Assembly (NCBI GenBank): GCA_016930515.1 | Contig: JAFGGO010000138.1 | Location: 1-50,086 of the forward strand | Length of the DNA: 50,086 bases | Reading direction: 5' to 3' | Origin: Promethearchaeota archaeon | GTDB taxonomy: Archaea; Asgardarchaeota; Lokiarchaeia; Sigyniarchaeales; SOKP01 | In this document: positions 8,530-17,768 of the stretch, one piece after another | How the letters are laid out: each line of letters starts with the position of its first letter | Position numbering within the stretch: the stretch's first letter is position 1 | The notes under the pieces: generated by a model | Databases searched by the model: none | What the model was told of the DNA's origin: nothing | What the model saw: only the letters and a program-made list of their open reading frames with translations | Program-made: the position numbers and the translations under genes

Positions 8530-8653
8530 AGCTTTTTATTAATTTAAATAATTTTTTTTATAATTTAGGTTCTTGAGATTACGATCCTTGGAAATATTAT
8601 ACTCTAAACAACTAGTGGAAACTGTCTGAATTAATCTTCATTGCACTTTCAAA

Positions 8654-9197
8654 TTAATGAGCAAATCGGAACAATTCGTGATACCTGCGCATTCTTCGCT
8701 CGAGTTTTTTACGAGTTTTTCTTCGATACCTCCGCAAGCTCAGGAGTTCGATGTCGAGAGGGGTTCTGTGGACAATTTTTTGGAGTTCTTCTGAAAAGGG
8801 GAAGAACACGTCGATATTTCCGTTCCATTTTCCCTTCTCAAACACCTCCCTAAATTTTTCGTCGAACGCGTCGTTAATTCTATTCATGCATGACATGAGC
8901 TTCGAAATCGGGATCTTGGGCTTTTTCTGCTCCCAGAGCTACGACGAACAATACATACGGGTTGTACTTCAAGACGATTCTACGGTTCGAAAACATGATA
9001 TATTCGAGCTTGTCTTTAAAGGCGTCTTGAATGAACGAGACGATGGCCGACAATAGCCCAGATACTAAATCCTTGGATATGCCTTCCTTCTTGAAATCTA
9101 CATAGATCTCTTCAAAAATGCAGACACCGCTGTGATTTTTGAGGATCCAAATTCCATCAATTACGAATTCCTCTAATTGAGCCATTTGTTCGGTCAT
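8654..9197 (-). pseudogene. Longin/Roadblock-like gene interrupted by a frameshift
   Basis: Two overlapping frames look like one protein of about 180 residues. The first (9197-8880) starts MTEQMAQLEEFVIDGIWILK and has FSNRRIVLKY and VLFVVALGAEK, a longin- or Roadblock-like pattern. It stops at TAG just after EAHVMHE. The second (8896-8654) continues with INDAFDEKFREVFEKGKWNG and ends in an Arg-rich tail. Related Asgard proteins, from memory, have these parts joined. The frames overlap by 17 bases in ATGTCATGCATGAATAG. It may be a real frameshift, a sequencing error, or two translationally coupled subunits. Confidence 0.55.
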
Positions 9198-9368
9198 TAC
9201 ATTTCCTAGTATACTTTTTAGATGCTATATCATTGTGAAATAAACACGGATTTTAATAATTAAGCATTAAATCTTTATAAGAAAATAACAAAAATAGAAT
9301 TTTAATTATAAAATCAATTTTAAGTTAATTTTTCTAAACGAAATTTGGTTTTTTCATTCTGATTTTTT

Positions 9369-9662
9369 CTAACTTTGTTCGTGTATTATTAGCTTGTTAA
9401 TTTGGTAAATATATAGTTGGTAATTTTCCGTATTGTGTAATTTCTTTAATAGCCTGTCGATTTGTCTTTGAGCTAAAGGTCTAAGTTTATTATAATTGTA
9501 TTCAATAACTTTATCGATGGGTATTTTTCTTTTTTTCTGATCTTTTTTATTACAATTGGTTTTAGATTTCTTTACTATTTTCTCTTGATATTTCAAGTGA
9601 TCCTTGTAAATTTTCCCACGGATATGATTTTTTTTACATTTACTACAATAATATTTTGACAA
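9369..9662 (-). CDS. Small basic zinc-finger-like protein
   Basis: The 97-residue product is unrecognised beyond its layout. It begins MSKYYCSKCKKNHIRGKIYKDH, where CxxC and two His residues could bind one zinc ion. A very lysine-rich linker follows, then a helical half (VIEYNYNKLRPLAQRQIDRLLKKLH). The basic charge suggests nucleic-acid or ribosome binding, which is inference only. Short lysine-rich proteins with this head are familiar from Lokiarchaeia-type genomes. It stands alone in AT-rich DNA. Confidence 0.55.
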   Translation of the reverse strand: MSKYYCSKCKKNHIRGKIYKDHLKYQEKIVKKSKTNCNKKDQKKRKIPIDKVIEYNYNKLRPLAQRQIDRLLKKLHNTENYQLYIYQINKLIIHEQS

Positions 9663-9751
9663 TTAATATCACCCTAAAAATTTATTTTTCATTGATTAAT
9701 TTGAATTTTCAATTTTTTTTTTAATAATTTCATCAATAAAATTGAAAATAA

Positions 9752-10015
9752 CTAGATGCTTTCTAATGTAAATAGCATCTCGTCGTGTGGAATGTAGAAT
9801 TTATCGTATTCTCTAATTACGATTGTTCTAAAATATTCTGAAAGTCCTAAGAAACCTTTAATAATTGATTCATCTTGTTCAAAAATGAAATTAATAGATA
9901 GATTTCCTTTTGACTTGATCTTTGACTTATGATAGATTCTATCATCAATGAGAGGAATCTTCATTTCCGCAATTAATTCGCACATTCTTTTAATGAAATA
10001 TTCTTTATTTCCCAC
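9752..10015 (-). CDS. Hypothetical protein (87 residues)
   Basis: No family is recognised. The sequence has an N-terminal helix (EYFIKRMCELIAEM) and an alternating beta-like half (LSINFIFEQDESIIKGFLGL, then FRTIVIREYDKFYI). The size and alpha-beta layout would suit a small Roadblock-like or accessory domain, but no diagnostic motif is seen. It lies on the same strand as the zinc-finger protein at 9369, 90 bases upstream of it. Confidence 0.45.
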   Translation of the reverse strand: MGNKEYFIKRMCELIAEMKIPLIDDRIYHKSKIKSKGNLSINFIFEQDESIIKGFLGLSEYFRTIVIREYDKFYIPHDEMLFTLESI

Positions 10016-10292
10016 TTGAACACATCTTTGTTTTTCTTTATCATTAAATGTTATTTACAATCCTCTTCCAATGTGAGCATGATCATTCAATAATATAAAT
10101 TGAAAAATAATAACAGTAAATCACATAATGGAAGTTTAAACCATACCTTCTTTTTGGTAGTAGTATAGAAACGATTTATGCAATATACGAAGATATGGGA
10201 ATGTCAAATCATGGTTAACTCTAAGTAACAAATAGTAATTTAACCTTTTAAGTCTTTACAGTAATGATTATAAAGGAAAAAAATAAAGATAT

Positions 10293-12335
10293 TCAAGTCT
10301 TTTTCTTTTCTTGAATAGCTTGCATTAACATTTCAATAATTTGGGTGATCCTTGGGACCATCAATGATGGATTGGGAAGATCCCCTTCTGAGAGAAGACA
10401 ATTTTCGAATAATTGCTCCACAACTACCTTGATATTCTCGTTTTCAGGTTCTTTGTCGTGAAGAGCGATGAGACCTTTCACAATGGGATGTTCTGGATTA
10501 AATTCAAAAATTTTCTGAGGTATTTGAAAATCTTTTCCTGCCTGCGTTGCTGTCCAGTATCTCATAGCTCGTTGCATGCTAGAAGTCATTCCTCCAGAAG
10601 GATTCGCTAGTCGACAAACATTATTGTATAGCCTATTGGAAGCTTTTGCATCAACAATCTTTTCGCCCAATATGGACTTCACTTTTTCAAGAAATTTCTT
10701 GAGGGGTTCGGGCAATTTAGCGTCCGATTCTTCCTTTTTTTCCTCCCCTTCCTTTGCGTCTTGAGCAGCTTTTTCGTCCTTAGAAGGTTCGGTAACATCA
10801 ATCGGAGTGAACTTGTATAGTATTGTTTTCTCCTCATCACCTTCAGCCACAGTTTTCTTGTAATCTCGAACATTCATCATGAGAAAATTGTCTATTGGCT
10901 CGTCAAAGAGTAAGACTTCGATGTTCTTTTCGTTGTAATATCCTAAATGAGGGGATAATTTCAAGGTATCCATATTTTCTCCGACCAAGTAAAATATTTC
11001 CTCTTGATCTTCTTGAAGAGCATCCACATACTGGTCGAGACTCTTATAATCGCCATCTTCGGTTTTTGAGGTTCTAAAACGAAGGTATTTCAGGAGCGTT
11101 TCCGACTTTACGGGATCCGTGACCACGCCTTCTTTTAGGTAAAAGCCGTATGTATGCCAGATTTTCTTATATTTTTCCGGGTCTTTTTCGATAATATTGT
11201 CGAATTCCCGGAGTACTTTCTTGACTAAAAGCTTCTCTATTTTCATCATGACTCTATTTACTTGAATCGTGTCCCTACTGATGTTTAGGGGGATATCATC
11301 GGAATCCACGATTCCCGTCACGAAGCGCAACCACTTGGGAATGACATCCTGGCAATTTTTCATGATCATCACATTTTTTGAGTAAAGCGTGAGACCATAC
11401 TCGTCTTCGGGTCTAATAAAGGAAAGCGAGCTCGCCTCGGGCACATAGAGAATGGAACGAAATTGAACCTTGCCATCCACCTTGTAGTTAATGACATGAA
11501 TGTAGTCGTCGTACCTATTTGAAATAAAGTGGTAAAATCCCTTATAATCCTCGTCAGTAACATCTTTTGGTGACCTTTTCCATAACGGTGCAAGCTCATT
11601 TACGGGTTTAGGCTCTTTTTCCTCTTCTTTCTCAGCCTTTTCCTCACCCTTGTCTTCTTTTTCCTCTTTTTTTTCTACCTCGGGTTCTATTTTTAGGACA
11701 TAGATCGGAAAGGAGACGTAATTAGAATATTTTTTCACGATGGACTCGATACGGAATTGGTCCAAATACTCGCTTTCGTCCTCTTTTAAGTATAATTTAA
11801 CTTCGGTTCCGCGAACTACTTTTTCGCTCGGTTCTATGGTAAAATCGCCCGTTCCCTCGGAAGCCCACATGTTCGCAGGTTCTTCCTTTACATGGCTTTT
11901 GGAAGTGACTTCGACCTTATCAGCCACCATAAATATGGAATAAAAACCAATTCCAAATTGTCCTATGATGTCGAGGTCAAGCTTTTCAAGTTCTGATTGC
12001 TGAGAAGCGTTTAATTGCTCTAAAAATTTTTGGGAACCGCTTCCAGCAATAATTCCCAAGTTATTAATAAGCTCGTCTTTTGTCATTCCTACTCCCGTAT
12101 CCCGCACTAAAAGCGTTTTATCTTCGGGATTGATGATTATCTCGATTTTAAGCTCCTCATCGGGACTTTGCAGATCTTTTTCGGTTAAAGAAATAAAATG
12201 AATTTTTTTCAGGGCATCGACCGAATTACTGACGAGTTCCCGCAAGAACACTTCCTTGTGCTGATATAAGGACTTGCTCAAGATGTCCAATAATTTCTTA
12301 ATTTCCGCTTTAAATTCGTATTTATTTCCTGTCAT
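10293..12335 (-). CDS. htpG: Hsp90-family chaperone (HtpG) with charged linker
   Basis: Hsp90 is an ATP-driven dimeric chaperone. All three domains are present in 680 residues. The N-terminal ATPase has E33 and N37 in LRELVSNSVDA, D79 in DTGVGM and the lid motif QFGIGFYS (126-133). The middle domain carries R354 in NISRDTIQVNR. The C-terminal dimerisation domain ends without MEEVD. Residues 217-244 are a run of Glu and Lys between the N and middle domains, as in eukaryotic Hsp90 and unlike E. coli HtpG (624 residues). A second charged insert lies near 515-540. GTGATG precedes the ATG. Most archaea lack Hsp90, so transfer from bacteria is likely. Confidence 0.95.
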   Translation of the reverse strand: MTGNKYEFKAEIKKLLDILSKSLYQHKEVFLRELVSNSVDALKKIHFISLTEKDLQSPDEELKIEIIINPEDKTLLVRDTGVGMTKDELINNLGIIAGSGSQKFLEQLNASQQSELEKLDLDIIGQFGIGFYSIFMVADKVEVTSKSHVKEEPANMWASEGTGDFTIEPSEKVVRGTEVKLYLKEDESEYLDQFRIESIVKKYSNYVSFPIYVLKIEPEVEKKEEKEDKGEEKAEKEEEKEPKPVNELAPLWKRSPKDVTDEDYKGFYHFISNRYDDYIHVINYKVDGKVQFRSILYVPEASSLSFIRPEDEYGLTLYSKNVMIMKNCQDVIPKWLRFVTGIVDSDDIPLNISRDTIQVNRVMMKIEKLLVKKVLREFDNIIEKDPEKYKKIWHTYGFYLKEGVVTDPVKSETLLKYLRFRTSKTEDGDYKSLDQYVDALQEDQEEIFYLVGENMDTLKLSPHLGYYNEKNIEVLLFDEPIDNFLMMNVRDYKKTVAEGDEEKTILYKFTPIDVTEPSKDEKAAQDAKEGEEKKEESDAKLPEPLKKFLEKVKSILGEKIVDAKASNRLYNNVCRLANPSGGMTSSMQRAMRYWTATQAGKDFQIPQKIFEFNPEHPIVKGLIALHDKEPENENIKVVVEQLFENCLLSEGDLPNPSLMVPRITQIIEMLMQAIQEKKKT

Positions 12336-12600
12336 AATAACATCACTTTTGTTAATTTAATTAATTTCTATGACTTCAAAACCTGAACTGAATTTAAATT
12401 TAATGAAACTATCTGAGAATTAGAAGTTATTAAAAGCTATAATAGAGATTGCATAGAAATGTTTAAAATTCAGTATATGAATAATTATAGATTTTCCATC
12501 TCTGTATTAAACTTGGTTGTATTTTAAACGATGAAAAGTAGTGAAAAAACAAGTCCAAAATACCCAAAAAAAAAATTCACGGAAAAATTAAGGAGTGATA

Positions 12601-13452
12601 TTATCTTACTAACTGAATTGCCTTGTTAAAGATTGTCTTTTTATCAGTCTTTATCGTTCTAGCTTTGCCGCTTACATTGCTTTCGTATTGCGATAATTGA
12701 TTTTTGAGATCTTCTGCTAAATTTCCCAATCTTTTAGCTGTCGTTGACACTTCTTGCATCGAAGACGTCTGTTCTTCTGCAGAAGAGCTAATTTCTTCTA
12801 TTGCAGCGTATGTCGATTGGATCTTATCGACTATTTCGTTGATTTTTTGACCCGTTCCCAATACGGCGTTTCTTGATTCTTCTGCCAACTTTCTAACTTC
12901 TTCTGCAACAACGGAAAACCCTCTGCCGTGTTCTCCTGCGCGTCCAGCTTCGATGCTAGCGTTTAATGCTAATAAGTTAGTTTGTTCTGCGATTCTAGTT
13001 ATGATGGCCATAATTTTTTGTATCTCCTCTGAAGATGCCATGATCGCCGTAGAATCACTAGCTATATCTTGCATTGTGGATGTTATTTCTTCAGAGGCAG
13101 CGTTAACTTCAGCAGAACTTGCAGCTAATTCAGTTGCCATGTTAGCAACATTTACAGAATTATCCGAAGATTGATGAAGCACTTGAACAAGTGCTTCGCT
13201 TTTCTCAATTACTATTTTGACATTATAACGAATAGCAACCAATACTGTACCTCCAGCCAATGGAAATAAAACGATCACTGCAATCCACGAGTTATTGAAT
13301 GTTCCCACTAATGCGACGATTCCAAGGGCAGTAAAGGAAAGTGTAAAACCCATTGCCATTGCTAACTTAAAATAAAGCTTGTTTTTCATCCTACCATAAC
13401 ATCTATAAAAATAAACCAGTAAAATTCCCATCATAATTACAGAAAAGATCAA
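12601..13452 (-). CDS. Methyl-accepting chemotaxis-like signalling protein without sensor domain
   Basis: The C-terminal half is a chemoreceptor signalling coiled coil. Its conserved hairpin tip is at about 153-193 ([20 protein letters not shown], then [16 protein letters not shown]), which contacts CheA and CheW. Before it are three hydrophobic segments (about 2-16, 29-50 and 56-75). HAMP and extracellular sensor domains are absent. TTG at 13452 is the first normal start, but the frame stays open to 13512 (reading [20 protein letters not shown]). A good GGTGAT site at 13517-13522 lies in front of that extension. The true start may therefore be a non-standard ATC or ATA there. No che genes are nearby. 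Confidence 0.85.
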   Translation of the reverse strand: MIFSVIMMGILLVYFYRCYGRMKNKLYFKLAMAMGFTLSFTALGIVALVGTFNNSWIAVIVLFPLAGGTVLVAIRYNVKIVIEKSEALVQVLHQSSDNSVNVANMATELAASSAEVNAASEEITSTMQDIASDSTAIMASSEEIQKIMAIITRIAEQTNLLALNASIEAGRAGEHGRGFSVVAEEVRKLAEESRNAVLGTGQKINEIVDKIQSTYAAIEEISSSAEEQTSSMQEVSTTAKRLGNLAEDLKNQLSQYESNVSGKARTIKTDKKTIFNKAIQLVR

Positions 13453-13684
13453 GTAATTGAGATTATTATTATATCCCTCAGCATTCCATAACTCTATCGC
13501 TTGAAATATGATTTATATCACCATGGATTTCTTATTGAGCATTACGATTTTTTTTACATATACATGCAATTAACAAAACTGTATAAAAACTGATATATAA
13601 ATCTTTCTACAAAACGACATAGCTTTCGACCGTTTTGCCTTGATAAATAAAAGAAAAAAATATAAAAAATACCTTCAAATGCTT

Positions 13685-14578
13685 TCAACTCTCGCTGCGA
13701 ACGATTTCAAAGATCTTTTTCGCAAATTCTGGTTGATAATCCATCAAGGCCTTGGCTTTTGTCGTCATAATCCTGAATTTCACGGTAATTTCGAAACCAA
13801 GATCCATTATGTGAAATCTCGGTTTGAATCCGAACTTGTTCTTATATTCAACGCATACCTTGTCGGTTTTATCGACGAGAATTCTAAATCGCTTGATTGG
13901 ATATTTAATTGAAAAATTGTACATGTGTACTATTTTATTTTCGTCTTGATTGATATTTTCGTGGAATAATTTGAGCTCTTTTTCTTCTTCATCGATGGAA
14001 TTGAACAAGTATCCCCCAAGATGTCCTCTTCCCTTGTATTGTGGGATGATAACCTGTTTTTTAAATCTAATGTAACTTTTCGTGTATTTAATCTTTTTCG
14101 TGTAATTCAAAATACTCGAATTCATTATGTCCTTGTTAGCGATATCAACCTTTACATTGTCAAACGTATCGAGAACCACTCTCGTCAATGTTATTGAGAG
14201 TACAACGCCTTTATATCCCTTGATTTTTACGATATCTCCAATGTCGAGCGGATCGATGACGAAAAGGAGAATGCCAGCCATAAAATTAGCAAAAATCTCG
14301 CTTGATACAAAGGCTAACGCAGTACTAATGGAACCTGTTAATATTGCTTGGTATTCTGCAGGTATATTGTTAAAAGAAGGAAAGCCTTCAATGATGAGGT
14401 AAGCAATGATAAAGATTGAAAGAATTCTAAGGATGAATTTTGTTAAATTTTTTTGTTTCATTGGTATTTTTTTGAATGCTTGAAGGAATAGACCGATTAC
14501 TTTATTTATCACATATAAGCCTATAACAATCAGTAGAATGAATAGAGCTGCAATGAGGTCGTTTTGAAAAAGCGCCAT
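13685..14578 (-). CDS. MscS-family mechanosensitive channel, second of a pair
   Basis: MscS channels open under membrane tension to release solutes during osmotic downshock. The 297 residues have hydrophobic segments at about 6-32 and 46-62. The pore-lining helix follows (SISTALAFVSSEIFANFMAGILL) and then the beta domain signature IDPLDIGDIVKIKGYKGVVLSI. The first ATG base pairs with the stop of the upstream gene (TAATG, one-base overlap), so the two channels are translationally coupled. A basic insert near 165-185 and an acidic stretch follow before the C-terminal alpha-beta domain. The partner is related but clearly divergent, so they may form mixed heptamers or serve different tensions. 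Confidence 0.85.
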   Translation of the reverse strand: MALFQNDLIAALFILLIVIGLYVINKVIGLFLQAFKKIPMKQKNLTKFILRILSIFIIAYLIIEGFPSFNNIPAEYQAILTGSISTALAFVSSEIFANFMAGILLFVIDPLDIGDIVKIKGYKGVVLSITLTRVVLDTFDNVKVDIANKDIMNSSILNYTKKIKYTKSYIRFKKQVIIPQYKGRGHLGGYLFNSIDEEEKELKLFHENINQDENKIVHMYNFSIKYPIKRFRILVDKTDKVCVEYKNKFGFKPRFHIMDLGFEITVKFRIMTTKAKALMDYQPEFAKKIFEIVRSES

Positions 14579-15537
14579 TAGGAATGATTCACCTCGTAAT
14601 GTAATTCAATGGTTTCATTTGTTTTTTTATATTCATCCCATCCTTCGTAAATCTCTTCAGAATACAGTTCAAACGCAAAATCTCTCAAAAACGCATCCAA
14701 ATTATCCATAAGAACTTGTGGAATTGTGGTAGTAATATACAGGTTTAGTTTCACGCGGCCCCATGCCATCGTATCTATTGCGTAATCTGGACGGGAACCA
14801 AAGACCTTTTCGTATTTATCTGCAACTTTAGTCAACGCATTATCAAGCCTCCTTGAATCGACCGTACCAATTAATTCGATCGGTTTTATATATTTTGTGA
14901 TTTTTTTTTCAATGTTCATTATCTTTTTAAATCTTTTTAAATATCGCTTATAGGCTTTCTTATCTTGTTTAATATCCTCTAATTGGATGTTCTCTAAAGA
15001 TGTTAAGCGTTTATGAGTAAATTTAACCATAGTTGATCCAAAGATGCTGCTATTAGGAATGATGGTTCTTGTACCGTCAAATTCCTCTATTATCGAATGA
15101 TTTAGTGTTATTTCTCTTATTATTCCCTGAATGCCATTAGTTTCAATTAAATCACCAATGGTAAACTGCTCTACAGCGAGCATATAGGCTCCAGAAGCAA
15201 TGTTATTTATGATGGTCCTGAACGTGAACGAGATCGTGACGACCAAGAAGGAAACGAGAGCAACAAAGTAAGCGGCTGAGATTGCCAAGATTAACCACAA
15301 CAAAAACATTGTAAAGATTATATTTAATACAATTGAGATAAAAGTTCTATACATTTGCTTCCTGAAAAAATACGCTAAAAAGGCTTTTAGAGGCTTTCGA
15401 CCGATAAAGATTGCAATGTTCATATTGATAAGGTTGATAATTAATGGGTCCCACTCATCTACTGCAAAGAGCAAAATTGCAAATACCACTCCAATCAAGC
15501 AGGCATATAAAATGAGATTATAATATATTTTTTTCAT
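14578..15537 (-). CDS. MscS-family mechanosensitive channel, first of a pair
   Basis: The 319-residue channel has about four hydrophobic segments (near 5-22, 32-46, 65-92 and 93-115). The MscS core follows: FRTIINNIASGAYMLAVEQF, then TIGDLIETNGIQGIIREITL and TIIPNSSIFG. A basic coiled stretch (about 185-215) leads to the C-terminal cytoplasmic domain. It is the upstream gene of a two-gene unit with the channel at 13685, joined by TAATG. The N-terminal hydrophobic segments make it slightly longer than E. coli MscS (286 residues). Confidence 0.85.
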   Translation of the reverse strand: MKKIYYNLILYACLIGVVFAILLFAVDEWDPLIINLINMNIAIFIGRKPLKAFLAYFFRKQMYRTFISIVLNIIFTMFLLWLILAISAAYFVALVSFLVVTISFTFRTIINNIASGAYMLAVEQFTIGDLIETNGIQGIIREITLNHSIIEEFDGTRTIIPNSSIFGSTMVKFTHKRLTSLENIQLEDIKQDKKAYKRYLKRFKKIMNIEKKITKYIKPIELIGTVDSRRLDNALTKVADKYEKVFGSRPDYAIDTMAWGRVKLNLYITTTIPQVLMDNLDAFLRDFAFELYSEEIYEGWDEYKKTNETIELHYEVNHS

Positions 15538-15618
15538 AAGTTACATTGAGGAAGGGTACTTTATAAAATTTTTAATAAAAATTCATAAGCTTCCACCTCG
15601 GTCTCTTTTGGATATAAC

Positions 15619-16848
15619 CTACTTAATTTTTGGGGGGATTTTTTTTACTTCGATGGCTAGCTCTTTTCCAAGGTTTTCGCCTCGTTCGCATTGTTCTTGG
15701 CTCGGATGTCCTTGAAAAACGAGCGGTTCGAATAAGTCCCAGTTCATATTTTCAGATATTTTTTCAAAATCTTTTAAAGCGCCACCACTCCATCCGTAGG
15801 AGCCAAAATATAATGCTTTTTTGAAACGAACGCTTTTTTTCTTCATTAGATCCATCGCATATTTCATTGGAGGAAACATTCCATATTCGTAGGTTGGGCA
15901 TCCAATCACGAGACCTGCAGATTTGAAAGCATCTGAAAGGATAAAGGAAGGATCTTCGTTCGGAACTCGATGAATATGAACTGAAACGCCCTCGCTAGCT
16001 ATACCTTTCAATATTGAGTTTAACATTACTTCGGTATTGCCATACATGCTACCCCAAACCACGCAAATTTCGGGTTCAGCAAAATCCTTGTTGTAATTGG
16101 AATATCTAATATATTTATTAATTATTTCGCGAGGGTTTCCTCTCCAAACTAATCCATGAGAAGGAGCAATCACCTCAGTCTTGAAACCTTCCAAGTCCTT
16201 GATCGCTTTAAGTACGCTGCTCGAAAACATGGCAATGATGTTTGCATAATAACGCAGGGTTTCTTCTTCCCAATAATCCTCGTAAGTGCCAGGCATTTCG
16301 TCGTCAAAAATGCTCCCTTGATGGACACCAAAGGCACCAAAAGCGTCTCCAGTAAATAAAACCTTCGAATCTGTTTCGTAGGTAGCCATGGTTTCAGGCC
16401 AATGAACATTAGGAATTTCGGTAAACACTAATTTTTTTCCCTTGCCCAAGTCCAGCTCATCTCCCGTCTTGACCTCTACAATATTTTTGTCAATACCGTA
16501 AAAACCATTCAGGAGTCTCGCACCTTTTTCTGTAGTGTAAAATTTAGCATTTGGCGCAATCGAATCTGATAAATAAGCCAACCCAGTATGGTCGGGTTCA
16601 AGATGGTTAAGGACAACATAATCAATGTCGCTTGGAGATATCTCAAGAGAACGCAGATTTTCAATTAAAATATGCGACGCACCCCCCCACTCTCTTACAA
16701 GTTCCACAACGGCCGTTTTCTCTCCCTTAACAAGGTAGGAATTTAATGCAACCCCGTGTGGTAATGGCCATATACCTTCGAACAGATCTTCCGTATGAAC
16801 ATTCGCACCTATCCAATATACATCTTTTGCTATTTTCATTGCTTTCAT
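15619..16848 (-). CDS. fprA: A-type flavodiiron protein, probable F420H2 oxidase
   Basis: Flavodiiron proteins reduce oxygen to water (or NO to N2O) and protect anaerobes. In methanogens FprA takes electrons from reduced F420. In this 409-residue protein all diiron ligands are present: H82, E84, D86 and H87 region in NHLEPDHTG, H149 (VHW), D168 (TGDAFG) and H231 (PSHGLVW). The C-terminal flavodoxin domain starts near 257 with the FMN loop WGSMYGNTEVM. There is no rubredoxin or other extra domain, so it is class A. The electron donor cannot be read from sequence; F420H2 is inferred from archaeal relatives. The first of two near ATG codons (16848, 16839) was taken. Confidence 0.9.
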   Translation of the reverse strand: MKAMKIAKDVYWIGANVHTEDLFEGIWPLPHGVALNSYLVKGEKTAVVELVREWGGASHILIENLRSLEISPSDIDYVVLNHLEPDHTGLAYLSDSIAPNAKFYTTEKGARLLNGFYGIDKNIVEVKTGDELDLGKGKKLVFTEIPNVHWPETMATYETDSKVLFTGDAFGAFGVHQGSIFDDEMPGTYEDYWEEETLRYYANIIAMFSSSVLKAIKDLEGFKTEVIAPSHGLVWRGNPREIINKYIRYSNYNKDFAEPEICVVWGSMYGNTEVMLNSILKGIASEGVSVHIHRVPNEDPSFILSDAFKSAGLVIGCPTYEYGMFPPMKYAMDLMKKKSVRFKKALYFGSYGWSGGALKDFEKISENMNWDLFEPLVFQGHPSQEQCERGENLGKELAIEVKKIPPKIK

Positions 16849-16985
16849 TTCTATAATCAGGCTTTAAAATTTTTTTAACAATAAGAACCCATTCATTATA
16901 ATTTAAATGTGTTGAAACTCTAAATCTAAACTACTATTTTAATAACATTAAAAAAACTTCAAGTAAGAAAGAAAATCATTATAAA

Positions 16986-17642
16986 TTAATAGAGAGGTGA
17001 GCGGATTTTTTCCCTTTCAGTTATTGCTATAGCTAATTCTTTTTTAAAATCCGCAAGTTTATTTTGTAAGGTTGTAATTTCAGCATATTTTTTATGCAAT
17101 TCCTCGTCGAGTTGCTTTATTTTAGCTTGCCTATCTTCGTATTCATTTTTCACTCGGGAACATTTTATCTCAGGAGCGTCATTGTTAACGAGTTTCACGT
17201 ATTTATGTTGAAATTTACTTAGTTCAGTCCTTGCTTTCACTTTATTAAGCCTTATTCGATAAATTCCCAAGCGTTCGCCTGCAATTGCCATCTCTATCGA
17301 GGATATTTTTTTGTGAACTTCTGCAATTTTTTTTTGAGCTAATGATACTTTTTTATTGTAGATTGCTTGGTTTTCTTCGTATTTTAAATTATCCTCAGAA
17401 AGATTTAATAAAGATTTGAGTTTTTCTTTTTCCACGAGAAAATTCTTGGATTTTTGAGCGTAATTTTCTCGTATTTCGGCCAGTTCGAGTTCGTTTTTAA
17501 CTAAATTTTCTCTAGCTTTAGCTTTCTTGATTTCTTTTTGAGCAAAATTCTTGGAATCTTCTAAAAGCTTTTTTTCGTTTTCTGCGAGAATTAAGTTTTC
17601 ATTCGCAATTTTTTCTAAATTATCGGTATCTTCCATCATCAT
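16986..17642 (-). CDS. Long coiled-coil protein
   Basis: The 218 residues are almost entirely Lys/Glu/Ala/Leu heptads, which predicts a continuous coiled coil with no membrane segment and no catalytic motif. A short break with DAPEIKC lies near 154-160. Several ATG codons stand in a row at the start; TGATG five bases upstream supports 17642. No family can be named. Such rods often scaffold membranes, chromosomes or cytoskeleton, but nothing here decides between them. It is divergent from the 541-residue protein at 17769, and they share a 126-bp promoter region. Confidence 0.6.
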   Translation of the reverse strand: MMMEDTDNLEKIANENLILAENEKKLLEDSKNFAQKEIKKAKARENLVKNELELAEIRENYAQKSKNFLVEKEKLKSLLNLSEDNLKYEENQAIYNKKVSLAQKKIAEVHKKISSIEMAIAGERLGIYRIRLNKVKARTELSKFQHKYVKLVNNDAPEIKCSRVKNEYEDRQAKIKQLDEELHKKYAEITTLQNKLADFKKELAIAITEREKIRSPLY

Positions 17643-17768
17643 TGTTGCATCATTTTTTTATTAAGTATTACGAATATTAAAATCTGTGGTGATTTGAAAA
17701 AAAAAAAATAGAAAAATATTATCCGAATTATTTCAGAATCGATATTTTAAAACATCAGTTTTTTAAAC

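Noticed and set aside
13685..13912. Forward-strand gene in the MscS region
   Set aside because: It is the antisense of the MscS C-terminus and has no independent support.
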